Assembly (NCBI GenBank): GCA_026119935.1 | Contig: JALRMH010000017.1 | Coordinates: 310,001 to 374,000, forward strand | DNA from: Endothia cerciana | Taxonomy: Eukaryota; Ascomycota; Sordariomycetes; Diaporthales; Cryphonectriaceae | Direction of reading: 5' to 3' | Length of the DNA stretch: 64,000 bases | Shown: piece by piece, positions 1 through 11,673 of the stretch | How positions within the stretch are numbered: position 1 is the stretch's first letter | Layout of the letters: the number at the start of each line of letters is the position of its first letter | Notes under the pieces: model-generated | Told to the model about the DNA's origin: nothing | The model's input: only the letters and a program-made list of their open reading frames with translations | Database searches by the model: none | Made by a program: the position numbers and the translations under genes

Positions 1-86
1 TCGATCCCAGCGACAAGATCTAATAATTACTCAAAACCGTGGACGGGCCCTTGTTTTTTTCCCTTTGTTTTTTTTTCCTTCTTGAG

Positions 87-1016
87 ATGTCCTCCGCCTA
101 CGCCGTGACAGACTACCTCCTCGACAGGGCCAACATCCATGACACTGTGAGCAAGCTGGTGAGCCTCACAAAATATCCTCACCCTCATATTGCTTCCGGG
201 AAATAACAGCTAACCTCCCCCCCTCCCCCTTCCTCAGCCGTGGTACTACGACACCCGCTCAGAGAGCGGCCTCCTCAGCGAGGTCTTCGCCCCCGAAATC
301 TACATCGACTACACCAGGATACTGGGCGGCGAGCCGTCCACAGTCACGGCTCCCGCGTGGTCGGCGCAGGTCGTCAAGATGTGTGAGCACTTCGACTCCT
401 CGCAGCATATATATGGGTGTGTAGATAACCCCCCACCCCTCGGCCTCCCCAACACTCACACATTTCTTTTCTTTCTTTTGTCTTTTTTTAAAAAAAAAAT
501 TTACCATTTTTCCTTCTTTTTCCTTTCCCACGGCCACCCTACGACTGCAGACGGGAAGGGGGATGTCGGTTAGCCTCCGTGAGTTTACCGAGGAGGGGGG
601 AAGACTGACACACGAAACCCCCCCCCCCCTTTTAGCAACTTCATAATCGAGCTCCCGCAGCCCAGCTCGTCAGCGGGCCGCCCCGACAAGGCCACGGTCC
701 TCGTCGGCCAGGCGGGCGCGTCGATGGTCCGCGAGGCGGCAGAGGGGGGACCGCTGTTGCAGAACGGGGTGAGTCTTTCTTCCAGCTCACCCACCCACCC
801 CTCCCTTCCCCCCCCCCCAAATTGGCAAAAGGTGTATGTGATTGCTAAAACAGAAGGGCCGGGTTGGGGAAATAATAGGGCCGCTCCATAATCGAAGTCG
901 CCCGCCTCCCTGGCCTCGAGGCCGAGGGCGTCAACCCGTGGCGGATCAGCTCGATGACGGTGATACCGGCGTGGGAGAGTGGGAACCGGGCCGTGATGGA
1001 TGCGTTGCGTTCTTAG
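87..1016 (+). CDS. SnoaL-like (NTF2-like fold) domain protein
   Basis: Four exons (87-158, 238-416, 636-768, 879-1016) join in frame to 173 residues ending at TAG. The protein starts MSSAYAVTDYLLDRANIHDT and continues with PWYYDTRSESGLLSEVFAPE, followed by a conserved-looking CEHFDSSQHIYG stretch. This pattern is typical of fungal SnoaL-like proteins, small single-domain cone-shaped folds related to polyketide cyclases, dehydratases and NTF2. No specific substrate can be deduced. There is no signal peptide or membrane segment, so it is probably cytosolic. Introns 2 and 3 carry runs of 12 and 11 C on the coding strand; in intron 2 the run sits next to the acceptor. The ATG at 87 is the first in the window and opens the conserved N-terminus. 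The gene ends 225 bases from the convergent glucosyltransferase gene. I am confident of the family and fairly confident of the splice sites; the function is unknown. Confidence 0.82.
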
Positions 1017-1241
1017 AAGCACCCGTCACATGCCAGGAAAAGTATTTTGTTCCGCGTGTGATCACAGCAGAGCCCGTTGGCTCGGGTATTCTCTACCGGG
1101 AAAAGACCTCGCTCTGCGTGTCCATTTATTTTCTACTCTGGGGTATATCTCATCACCGACCGACAGACCAACGCAAACGAGATAAATGTCAAGTCAAGAG
1201 AGAAAATCAAGGCGCTCCGTATGCGTGTATGGCGTGAGTCC

Positions 1242-4200
1242 CTACGATGCTGAGCCAGAGGGCCCGCCCGACTTGCCACTCATCCTCAGGCTCTCCTCCA
1301 TTGCCCGCTTCAGATCCTCGTCCTCCTCCTCCTCACCCCCGCCACCAGGGCCGGTGGCAGCTCCCTTGCCCTTGGCCGCCTTCTGCCGGTACCCGTCCTC
1401 CGCAAGGCTCTGCTTCTTGACGTATTCCATGATGATGTCCTCCTCGCTCCGTTCCGTTGACTCGCGCGCGAGGTGCTCTCGGTGAGCCCGTTCGGACTCC
1501 TCCATCGCCTTCCTCAGCTCTTCATCGTCATCGTCATCGTCTTGCCCTGCGCCCGCGGCCCCCCGTTGTGACTCCTCCAGCGCTCGGCGGAATTGCTCCT
1601 CCTCCTCATCATCCCCATCCCCTCCGACGACCCCGTGCTCTTCAGCCTCGACACCCTCCCCGCCATGCGCGGCGAGACTCTGCCTCACGGCCTCGGCGAT
1701 GAGCGCCTCGAACTCCTCGTCCGTGATGTCCTCCCCCAGGCCAGCCTCCGCCGCCTTGGTTACCCGCTCCGGCAGTGCAGGCGGCCCCGAGGGCCCCTCC
1801 TTGAAGTCACGCATCGAGCCCTGCTGCTGCTGCTGCTGCTGCGGGCCCCGGCCCTCCTCCGCGATGCGCCTCATCTCCCTCAGGCTCGCGCGGATCTGCG
1901 ACTCGACGACGGAATCCTCGTCGCGGTCGCCGCGGGACGTCTGCGCGACGGACTCGCGGATCGCACGCTCCATCTCCTCGTCTTCGGCCTCGGAGGTGCC
2001 GACCGGCGCGAGCGGGGGGTCCGGTCCGGCGGTCTTCTTCCTCAGCCACGCATCCTTCAGCGCGTGGAGCCTCTTCCGCTCGTCGAGCGACAGGTGGCGT
2101 GTCGCCATGAAGCCCGTCTTGGGCGGTGAGTCGGGGATGGGGCCGGGGTCTTCCGCGTTGTCTCTCCCCCCTGCTGCGGCTCCGCCGGCCGCGGCCTGCT
2201 TCCCCTTGGCCTTCAGCATCTGGAAGCCCTTCATGTCGTCGTCCTTCATGCTGTTGAAGCGCAGGACGATGTCATGTTGCTCCTGCGCGTTCGCGTAGCG
2301 CAGGTCGTCCTGTCCCTGCAGGATCCGGGAGACGAGGATGTAGTTCTCGACGCTCTTGTGGAACTTGCCGCGGAGCTCGGCGTGCACGCCTTTCATCAGG
2401 TAGGCGGGGATGGCCCAGACGCCTGTGGGTGGTGTGTGTGTGTGTGTCAGTCGGCGTCCTCACCAGGTCAGGTCTGGCTGCCTCCTCCGCAACGGGATGC
2501 AGGGGACAGATGGATAGAAGCTTACCAGCCGCCGGCTTGAAGACGATACCCCCGATGCCCTTCCCAAACCCCTGAATAAGGCCCCTCGCGCCGTCCCTCT
2601 CGGCGCCCCGGAGGGGCTGCGTCACGAGCCCCGTGATCCCGTCGAACAGGCCCAGCCCGAACTCCTTACCAGCAATCATCACCCCGCTGGCCAGGCCCGT
2701 GACCTTCTCCTGCTTCCGCACGGTGTCGTCGTTGTAGAGCCGCGGCGCATTGCGGAAGCCCTTGGCCAGCCCCATGCAGAAGTTCATCGGCGTCTTCATG
2801 CCCGTCTCCACGATGCGCTGGACGCCCTTGCCCGTCTCGAGGGAGGCGCCGAGGGCCGCCTCGACGTCGAAGTTGGGCTGGGGGGGCTTGGGCGACCTGG
2901 ACCCCGAGCGGGAGTGGGAGGGGCCTGCTGGTGTGCTGGGCTGGAGCTCGGGCCTGCCCCCCGAAGCTTCCGGAGGGCTCAACAGCTGCGCAGAGCTGCC
3001 GGTCGTCTGGGATTGGCGAGTCTCCAGCGTGGTGGTCGACACGCCCTCGTGGGAGGTGCTCGCCGTGGCCGTCTCCTCGGCCGCAGGGGGCGTCCCTCCC
3101 GGCGACCTCTTGGCCATCTTCATCCAGGGCCCCGGTATGTCCTGAATGGCCAGTGCCATGGAGCTTACGTCACCGACGAGGGCGCTCGTGACAGCCGTGA
3201 TGGGGTCCCAGGGCTGCTGTTCCGTGTTGTACTCGTGCGGGCGGTACCTGGGGCACATGTTAGCGCACCCTCACGGCGGGCAGGTAGCTGCTGTCAAGAC
3301 CTACAGCTTCAGGTCCGTGTACTGCAGCACCCCCTCCTTGACCAACACCGCCGCGGCCAGCCCGCTCAGCCGCGCCTGCGTCCTCCTGACGCGCCACACG
3401 GCTGTGCGGCTCGGGGCGACCGAGCACCTCAGCTTGTCGTAGTCCAGGAAGTCATGGAAGCTCTTCGCCCCGAGATCGGACCCCTTCTCCGCCCTGATCC
3501 GCTCCCCGAGCTCCCTGGCCCGCGCCTGCGTCTCCGGCTTCAGCGCGGTGGTGATCATCTCCGCCAGGCTCTCGGCCGTCAGGTCCTTGTACCGGATCGG
3601 CCTGGGCCCCGCGCCGGCCTGGGCGATCATGCTCCCCCAGAACGGCTGGTCGCCAAAGAACGGCACGACGACGGTGGGCGTGCCGGTCTTGATGCCGGCC
3701 GCCGTGGTGCCGGCGCCGCCGTGGTGCACCACGCACGAGACCTTCTTGAAGAGCCAGTCGTGCGGGCAGTTGCCGAGCATGAACACGCCGTCGGGGATGC
3801 CGACGGAGTCCGCGCCCAGGCCGCCCCAGCCCTTGGACACGAGGGCGCGCACGCCCGCGATGGTGACGGCGTCGAAGATCATGCGCGTGAGCTTGTTGGG
3901 GTCATCGACGACGATCGAGCCGAACCCGATGTAGACAGGCGGCGGGCCGGCGTCGAGGAACGCAGCCAGGTCCGGCTCGGGAGTGTACGACGTTGCCAGG
4001 TCGAGGAAGTAGAAGCCCGGAATGCTGATCTCCCTGCCCCAGTCGTTCGGCTTCGGTATCAGCGCCGGGCTCCAGCAGTACGTCGTCGGTATATGCAGCC
4101 TCGTCAGCAGGCCCGGCGCCCAGATCAGGCTCAGCGGCTCCAGGTCCAGCACCTTCGTCCTGAAGCGGTTGATCACGTCGCCCAGCCCCTGCCAGGTCAT

Positions 4201-5258
4201 CATCTCGACCAGCGCGTACGAGACATAATTCGTCATCACGACCTCGGCATTCGAGCTCTCGATGTTCGCCAGCGGGTGCGGGAACGCCTTTGTCGCGGTC
4301 CACGGCATGGTGAACATCATGTGCAGCGGGATGCCCATCTTCTCCGCGATGTGGATGTGCGCGAAGCTCGGCGGGTTCGCGATGATGGCGTCCGCCACGA
4401 AGGGCTTGCCGCCCGGGTCGCCAGGCAGGCTGTAGTCGCCGGAGGTGAGGGTGCTCAGTGGCTCGCCGCTCTGGTGCGGCTCCGGCGGCGGGCCGAGCCC
4501 GTCGCCCGCCTCCACGCAGCTCCGCCAGCACCCCAGGACGATCTGCTCGATGCCCTTGCGCCGCCTGGCGATCTCCCCGCTCTTCACCGCGTCGAACCCC
4601 GGCATGAGCCCCGGGTGCTTCACCATGAAGGCCATGAGCTCGGCCGGGTCCCCCCCGATGGCGAAGAACTCGAGGCCGTTCTCCTCGACGAAGGTCTGGA
4701 ACACGGCGTGGGTGGCGACCCGGACCCGGTGGCCGTAGGTGTCCTTGAGCACCTTCCCCAGGGCCACGAAGGGCTGGACGTCGCCGCGTGAGCCGACGAT
4801 CTGGATCACCAGGTTCAGCTTCGGCGGCGGCTCCTGCCCGGGCTGGCCACCTAGGCTGGGCGGGATGTATGCCGGCGGGAGAGGCCCGGAGGCTTTCCCC
4901 GAGGGGAGCGCCTGGCTCCTGACGATGGCCGGAGCCAGGAGATCAGCCAGCCTGCCATTCGTCTGGTTGATGGTTATGCTGATACGGCCATCGTCTGTGA
5001 GGTGGTTGTTAGCAAGTCCGGGTCTGCCAAGGAGTCCCGGCTGGGTTCCATACCCGTAATCGCGGCATCAGCGTTGAACCCCGCCTGTGAGAGGTTCAGC
5101 TGGTTGTGAAGCTCGCCGTACGCCGGGGGCGCATCGTCGCTGGCTCCCAGGTCCAGGGGGCTGCTACCCGGGGCATCGGCTTGACTCTGGGCGTCGGCGG
5201 CCATGCCCGACTGTCCCGTGGTAGGCGGGCGAGAGGGAGGTGCAGTCTTGTCGCCCAT
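1242..5258 (-). CDS. Sterol 3-beta-glucosyltransferase-type GT (GT1/GT28 fold) with Vps13-like segment and C-terminal UIM array
   Basis: Exons 5258-5054, 4994-3305, 3247-2526 and 2422-1242 give 1265 residues. After a disordered N-terminus, the glycosyltransferase domain spans about residues 130-560. It opens with IVGSRGDVQPFVALGKVL and carries the donor-sugar motif HHGGAGTTAAGIKTGTPTVV near residue 492. Both are hallmarks of UDP-glucose:sterol glucosyltransferases, which transfer glucose to ergosterol-type sterols at membranes. Yeast Atg26/Ugt51 has GRAM and PH domains before the enzyme; I see neither here. Residues about 740-900 hold a segment with GLIQGFGKGIGGIVFKPAAG, resembling the amphipathic C-terminal region of Vps13/Atg2 proteins. 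The last 250 residues hold five to six acidic x-Ala-x-x-x-Ser helices typical of ubiquitin-interacting motifs (for example DEEMERAIRES and EDLKRAMEESL), plus a polyglutamine run of seven. The enzyme class is well supported; the exact sterol substrate is inference. Confidence 0.88.
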
Positions 5259-6257
5259 GGTAGCCGGTGGGTCGAGCCAAGTGCCGTGACCTGACGGAGG
5301 GTCTCGAGGATGTGGATGTGCCCGCCGAGGAACAGCTTCGCAACAGACAGATGGGAGGGGGGCGCGGGATGGCAGCTCCAGGTTATGGCGTCTCCATGTG
5401 AGTGAGACGTGTGAGGACTATTCGGGTTCTACGGGTGGCGGAAAGGTGGGCGCGTGAAGACTATGGGAATAACCTGGATTGACGCCCGCTCACTTTAGCA
5501 GGAGAGCAGCGGCACACCAGAGTCGGCCACATGCGCCTCGAGAGCAAACGGGCAGGTGGGGCGAAGTTGTATACAAACAAGCTTGAAAGGTCCTGACTCG
5601 GACTCGCGCTGCCACAAGAGTTCCATAATACCAGCCGACAGACAAGTCTGCGTTGACTTAGAGGGCTGCTATGACGACGATTTCGTGGCGCGGGGACGGT
5701 CCCTGTTTCCTGTGCCGCTGGAACAGCCAATCAAGCACCCACCGCTAAGCGGATCTGGAACCACAACCTGTGAGGCGGCAAGACGAGGTACGAAGCCAAG
5801 CCGCGCCGTGTATCGGCTGTCGAGCGACGGATAGCTAAAGGTCCCCAGCATTGCACGTCTAGACCGGCGCAGTCATGGTGTCGCTTGGCGCCCCAAGACG
5901 GCGCTCCATGTTCCTGACTTCTCGAAACCACCACCTGGCCTTACGTCGAGATATGGGCACATAGCATTGGTACCCGAATGAAAAGTCCCAGATTGATCAA
6001 CTGCCCCTAATAGCCCCGACGCCTCAAAGAACATGTATTTTTTGGTATGACAGTAAGCAGGGCAAGAGACGGCCCCGCCGCGCGCAGTCACTGCTGCAGA
6101 GCGACATTGCGAGCGAGTTTCGCTTCGTCCCCGAGATTTGTCGTTTCGGCCGCACTTTTCAGGCAGTCCAGCCCCTCGTCAATAAGCATCCCTCCCTTGG
6201 GTTCCCACATTCAACCCCGTCCTCGGCATTCCCTCCTCCGTATCGATCGGCTGTCGT
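5259..6257. other. Intergenic region upstream of the glucosyltransferase gene
   Basis: About 1 kb between two genes on the minus strand. It must hold the promoter of the glucosyltransferase (adjacent to 5258) and the 3' end of the Sec61 beta transcript (adjacent to 6258). I see no conserved coding segment, repeat or RNA gene in it. Confidence 0.6.
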
Positions 6258-6949
6258 CTAGCTGGAGAACTTGCGGGTGATCTTGGCAATGACTGTTCCG
6301 GACGTTAGCTCGATCTCATGCTGCCGCGTTAGAGGATCTCCGTCGACATACTGTGCAAAGCGACCACGCTGAATATGAAGACCAGAGACAGGACGAGGAC
6401 GACCACGGGGTCGACCTTCAGGCCGGGAGACTCGTCGGTGTAGAGCCCTGCCACGCAGAGATGTTAGCCACCAACCCTGGACATTGCAGGCCCCAGCGCG
6501 CCGCCGTTATTGTATATGTCCTCCTGGCCTCGGCTCTGACGCAGGCTGGCGACCGAGGCCATTGCCGCTCCACCACGGATGGGCGAGCAGCTCCGTCCTC
6601 GTCGTGACAGCCGCCAAGACCTCATGCCATCCCGAACCGACACAGGCCTCGCAAGATCCGTCGGCCGGATATAGACAGCCCGCGTCGCCCCCTCCCCCCC
6701 TTGGAGCCTCTCCACAGGTCGCCACTTCTCCTTCGCCTGCCTGTGTGCTGTGCTCTGATAAGGGCAGGACATACTCAACATGGTGCTGCTGCTCCCGCCT
6801 GCACCCGCCGCGCGCGTGCTGTTCGGCCTCGCGCTGGTGACCTTCTCCTTCTGGTCGGCCGCGGCCCGGCGGCGGATCACGGCGCGTGCGCCGCCCGGCG
6901 GGGGAGGAGAGTCCGGGCGGGCTCCGGTGCTGGCGCCAGTCGCGGGCAT
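6258..6949 (-). CDS. SBH1: Sec61 beta / Sbh1, translocon subunit
   Basis: Three exons (6949-6775, 6447-6352, 6292-6258) join to 101 residues. The N-terminus is Pro/Ser-rich and cytosolic, followed by the family block RRRAAADQKEK and a Gly/Ser stretch ending in STML. Exon 2 supplies RLYTDESPGLKVDPVVVLVL, the Sec61 beta signature leading into the single tail-anchor membrane helix. The last exon is only 35 bases and encodes the terminal IIAKITRKFSS. Without that exon the protein would end in an aberrant short tail, which supports the intron at 6293-6351. The first intron is long for this window (327 bases). Sec61 beta is a non-catalytic subunit of the ER protein-conducting channel beside Sec61 alpha and gamma. 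Length and sequence fit the family closely. The ATG at 6949 is the only good start; 5' untranslated sequence extends toward 7170. Confidence 0.93.
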
Positions 6950-7319
6950 GGAGTTCAGCGGGGAGGTCGGGCGGGGGGAAGACTGCCGTGCGGGCGGGAG
7001 GCGTCAGCGAGGTCGTCGTCACCCATACCTGCGAAGGCGGTTGGGGGAGAGGGGATGGACGGTGGTGGGAGGTGGAGAGCGAGGCAGGGCCAGCTGGAAC
7101 GCTGCCCGAGAGGCCCTGCGGCAATCCATCTGCCCCGGGGGAGGCGCTGAGGGCGCGAACGTACCATCTTGACAGCAGCGATTAAAGGGCGTAGGGTGCT
7201 GAACCGACGCAGAATGAGAGTGGCAATACCAATCGGTCGTGGACACAGGAGATGGATGAAGGAGCGGCGTATAGAGAGACTTCCAGCAGTTCAGTTCTGT
7301 GGCACGAGTGTTGTCGCGT

Positions 7320-7353
7320 GGATGGATGGATGGATGGATGGATGGATGGATGG
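7320..7353. repeat. (GGAT)n microsatellite
   Basis: About eight tandem copies of a GGAT unit in intergenic DNA upstream of the Sec61 beta gene. Confidence 0.9.
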
Positions 7354-8104
7354 ACGGCTCTACCAAATACTCGATTGAAATCTAAATTGTCACGTCCGGT
7401 CCCTGAAAACAGGTGTCCAATTGAGCCGCCCGCCTCCTTACAGCTAGCTAGCTAGCTACCGCAGCAGGACCGGGGGGGGGGGGGGGCAGGTGCCTCTGCC
7501 GGCGGCAGGCAAAGCGCTGCAGGTCAGCCTGGGGAAAAGGATAAGGCGCTGGGACCACCCACCGAGTACCTACTATAGTACCCACGCACTTGCCACGCTA
7601 CCATAGTATGTACTATATGATGGTACCTGTAAGACGCAGGATATATCTTGTCTGCCCAGGGTTCATCCGATCTGCCCTCGAGAGATCCCCAGGTTGCCCC
7701 CTGTAAAGCTCAGATATGGAGACCCGTGAGCCCGAGATGGGTCTCCTATGGGGTTGATCCTAGATCCTTTGGGCCCCCGCCGGACTGGGAAAAAAAAAGG
7801 TGCTGCTGCTTCGTCTCCCTGGGCGGGAAGGCGGTTTAGTTATCAGCTCGCTGCGGTGGTGCATTCACTGCCTCACTATGCCTTACTCCGCTTGATGATC
7901 GGTCGGAGGGCACGGGAGAGGATAGGATGACATTCTCCAGGAGAGGCCGGTTGTGGTTCCTGTCTTCTCAGCTTCACAATCCACTATTGGCTAATCTCCC
8001 GGTTGTCTCAACAGGGCTTGCACTTATTTCATGGGCTTGTGATGCTTGTTCCAAGGAGGTGTAAAAATCATCCAAAGGTCCGTCCCATTCCAGCTGCACC
8101 ATCT

Positions 8105-8136
8105 CCCCCCCCCTTTTTGGGGGGGGGAGGGGGGGG
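8105..8136. repeat. C9-T5-G9-A-G8 inverted homopolymer block
   Basis: Nine C, five T and nine G in succession form a perfect nine-base-pair stem with a five-base loop; a single A and eight more G follow. It lies about 1 kb from the nearest gene end. Confidence 0.85.
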
Positions 8137-9103
8137 TTATTCTTATGAAGCAGGTCACCAATGACATTATGCCTATGTTTTAGAATTTGATAAAGGAGGA
8201 GTTAGGAGAGGCAGAGCACATGATGCCGAGCACTTCAGAACGCTATCGATTTCTCCAACTCCATGTTTATCTGACTGTGTCTGCTCGCAGACAACTACCT
8301 CGTGCCCATCCTTCTCCCTCTCTTTCCGCCCCTATATATGTAAAAGCTTAAAAGCAAACAAACAGCTATGGTCCTGGTGTCCAGACAATGTGTTTAGGTG
8401 AAGAGGTGGTTGGACAAATGAAACAGAATCGAAAAATCGGTGGTGGTGGTAGTAGTGGTGGTGGCGGTGGTGCACGCTCTGTTCGGCTTGCAACTTTGAA
8501 GAGAAAAAAAAAGAGGTCTTTGAAACCGCAACAGAAACAACAACGAAAAGCCAAGTGCCGCCTGTTCGCTGATCTCCTCTTCCTGAAACGATATGCTTCC
8601 TCTGCCGGCGAGATGGAGAGCAGCAGAGTCTGGCTGCGGTTCCCTCCGAATTTTATCACCCTGAATCGCGCCTTTGGGGGATCCCCGCTCAGACAGGATA
8701 TCATGACCCAGCTGTGGTCTCCCGCTCAACGTCCGTGATGTCTCCTCCGAGAGAGGCCTCCCCGCCTGCTCCAGGCTTCATCATCCCCAGGAGCCGTCTC
8801 GACCTCGGGGGCACTGGCTTCCACTCCTACTCCTGTCATCCCCCCCTTTATTGCTTCAGGCTGGCAGATCCTCACTGCGAGAGCCTTACTATTTATGAGT
8901 ATTAAACAGTAGGTCTACACCAGCCTTGGCCGGTGATGCAGTCTCCCAACGCCGTCCGCTATGATAGAGCCAAGCCGAAAAGTCTGACATTTGGCGTAAT
9001 GGGTTGCGCTGTGCGCGGCTGTCGAACTGGTGAGGAGGTGCATGGGTTGTTGAATGTGGGGGTGTGGCGGTTATTATAGACATAGAAAAGGCTTGGGGCT
9101 CTC

Positions 9104-10698
9104 TCAGAGAGTCACGTCGAGGACAAGGCTGACATCTTGCACGTTCGCCCCGGCAAGATCTTCGAGGACGGGTATCAGGTCTAGGAGCTCGTTGTCATGC
9201 GCATCCGAGAACCAGCTGCTGATCGGTACGGCATGCTGGGGGTGGAAGATGTAGGACGTAGGTGAGTTGTCGATGATGATGGTGTCTTTCAGGTCTCGGC
9301 CAACCTTGGAGAGATCTTTGACATAGTTGCCACCATGATTGTGACAACTTTCTCGGAACAGCCGGTGGTGGACAACGCCGTGGATGTCCAGCTGGTCCAG
9401 CAGAGGGTCACCATACTGTTGCCCCGCGTTAGCATAGCCTCGGGCTCTCACCACCAGGTGCAGACATACCTTTGACACCGACGCTGTGAAGACGACGACT
9501 TCATACAGCTCCCCGACCCTCTTCATAAACTGATCCACCCCTGGGCGCTTGATGACATAGACATTGTGGTAGTTGCCCTCTATCTCTACCGGTATGGTGA
9601 AGTCGGCCTGATGGAGTATCTACGGGTGTGTGCGTCAGCTGGGAGGTCCAACATATATAGCCCATGGAGGTGAGGTCTTCTTACCTTGAATGAGCTGTGC
9701 ACTAGGGTCTCGTCCAGGTCGAGAACCAGACACTTCCTGCCCTTCATATGGGGTTGTATTGGAGGCAGCAGCCATTCCTGTTGAGGCTGGTCTGGTGCTG
9801 CAGTGACGAGGCTGCCTTCGGCATCCTGGGGTGGGCTGGGCACAGCCGGCATGGGAGGTGCTGGGGGCAGATGATGTGCGTCGTCCACCTCCACGGGCTG
9901 GACAGCCGGCTCTGTTGCCGCCACGACCGCCGCCGCATCTGTCATTTCGGTATCGCCATCATCATCATCATCCCCGCCCTGGGCTTGGCGCCCAGCTGGG
10001 CCAGGCACGACAGCCTCTGGTAGGGGGGGGTCGACCGTCACGGTTGGCCCTCCGGAGCTTACGAGCGCTGGTTGCCTCGGCTCCTCGGCGAGCGTCGGAT
10101 GGTCCTGGGTGGTGGCACCTGATACCCGCTTCGCCTTCGAGGAGTCCGCGGTGGTCTGGCCCGATGACACATCTTTCTCTTGTAGGTGCGCCTTGCTGCC
10201 ACCCTGCTCCGACGGCGTTTGTCTTCGGCTGGCCGTCAGAGGCCGGGGCGGCAGCTTTTCGACCTTGTGGCCCGGAACGTCGCCAGGCTCGTTGTCCAGC
10301 GCGTTCGCATCATCGGGCACACCACAACATAACAGCGAGAACAGGCCTCCCTTCTTCTTTTTCTGTGGTGGGGGCGCGTTAGGGGTACCTGAGGTTGCGG
10401 TCTGGGCCGTTTCGACAGCCGACCGGTTGCTGGACGCGCTCCCGTTCCTGTGGCGACCCATGATGCTTGCCTTGGACCCTCTCGAGCGGTCCCCGAGGCT
10501 CTCTCTGGACTCGCTCGCAGTGACGCCGCTCAGCCCGCTCGCGGTTGGCGACGGCTGGTTCTTCTGGGACGAGGACCTCGACGGCACGTGCAGCAGACCC
10601 CGACTCCTTTTGGTGGTTGATCCCTCCTCCGCGGACGAAGTATCGATATCTCTCGGGCTTTCTTGATTCTGGGGCCTCTCGAGCAAGTCTCGGGACAT
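9104..10698 (-). CDS. PSR1: Psr1-type FCP1/SCP-like phosphatase (HAD superfamily)
   Basis: Exons 10698-9685, 9619-9470 and 9415-9104 give 491 residues. A long, Ser/Pro-rich, low-complexity N-terminal half contains GGLFSLLCCGVPDDAN (Cys-Cys at about residues 124-125), a likely palmitoylation site. The catalytic FCP1-homology domain begins with CLVLDLDETLVHSSFK, where Asp327 and Asp329 form the DxD nucleophile and acid pair. It ends with the family block IIIDNSPTSYIFHPQHAVPI and WFSDAHDNELLDLIPVLE. Yeast Psr1/Psr2 are plasma-membrane phosphatases of the general and sodium stress response; the same role here is inference. The start was set at MSRDLLERPQ because an in-frame stop lies shortly upstream and no other ATG fits. 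The 5' region carries a long CAG repeat about 940 bases upstream. Confidence 0.9.
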
Positions 10699-11150
10699 GT
10701 CGCCGTTTTGGAACTCTGCGGCAGGATCGACGCGGGCAGATGGGATTCGGCCTGGGGTCAAAGTTGGTCAGCATCCGGGGGATAGCGGTGGAGTCAGCGG
10801 CAGGGAAAGAATGCACGCGCGACGAGCTGGATGGGAAAGTCCTCCAGCCCCGACCGCCCAGGTCCCGGTCTCGCGAGGCCAGCGACACCTGGTGCTGGGT
10901 ATTCCTGGGGTCGGTCGGCGGTGGCGCAGCTTCATGGCCGCCGTGAACTGGGGGTTCGCAAGTGGTTGCGAGCCGGCCACCCGACGAACGGGCCCTGAGC
11001 AGCAGATGCTCGAAGGAATTTACTAGGGAAGGGTAACGCACGTCTGGTTGAAGTTGGGTTCAACTGAAGCCTCTTATCCTATCTGGACCTCCCAAGCGAT
11101 TCCGGGGCAGGTGGCCTGGACAGGCCGATTTCAGCGTGGCGGCGACGTCG

Positions 11151-11180
11151 TGGGCGTGGGCGTGGGCGTGGGCGTGGGCG
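11151..11180. repeat. (TGGGCG)5 hexanucleotide repeat
   Basis: Five perfect tandem copies of TGGGCG, about 450 bases upstream of the PSR1 start codon. Confidence 0.85.
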
Positions 11181-11632
11181 GCGACGGGGTCCCAAGCGCA
11201 ATCGCTACTCGAACGGAGCAGGTCCAAGGTCGCTCGAGGGCGGGAACCTGGGGCTCGCAGGTCTGGACCGGGAAATGTTCTCGGTCGAAAAGGCCAGTTG
11301 CGGCGTCGAGCGCCCGAAAGGAGGTGGGAGGAACCAGGGGGAAGTCCTTTCGGTGATGTCGTTATATCGTAAGATACCTGAGAAGCAATTCTCCACGAGG
11401 CGATGAATGAGTGAACGGTCCGATCACAGGGCAAGGCAGGCTGGCCGCAGAATTGATCTTGGCAAGAATAGAATCGCACGCGGCGCCGGCTTGGTCTGCC
11501 AGGATCGAGGCCGGAGGGGGAAAAAAGGTCGGGTTGGGCTGGGTTGCAGGAGGGAGAGGAACTTTTGGGAAGAGAGATCGCAAGGTCGGGTCGAGAAGGG
11601 GTAGTAGGGTGCGGTGGTGCAGGAGGTTGTCG

Positions 11633-11634
<2 letters not shown>

Positions 11635-11673
<39 letters not shown>

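Larger units (their letters stand above)
6950..9103. other. Gene-free stretch with microsatellites and a C/G hairpin
   Basis: About 2.2 kb between the start of the Sec61 beta gene and the stop of the Psr1 gene. It contains the Sec61 beta promoter and leader, a GGAT tetranucleotide repeat near 7320, an AGCT repeat at 7442-7458, a run of 15 G at 7472-7486, an inverted C9/G9 block at 8105-8127 and a GGT-rich stretch near 8438-8475. I found no protein-coding signal. Confidence 0.6.

Noticed and set aside
2914..4791. Long plus-strand frame of about 625 codons
   Set aside because: It lies antisense to the glucosyltransferase exon, is Arg/Pro/His-rich, and results from the G/C codon bias of the true gene.
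8388..8738. 116-codon plus-strand frame with Gly and Lys runs
   Set aside because: Driven by a GGT-rich repeat and an A-rich stretch; no natural domain.
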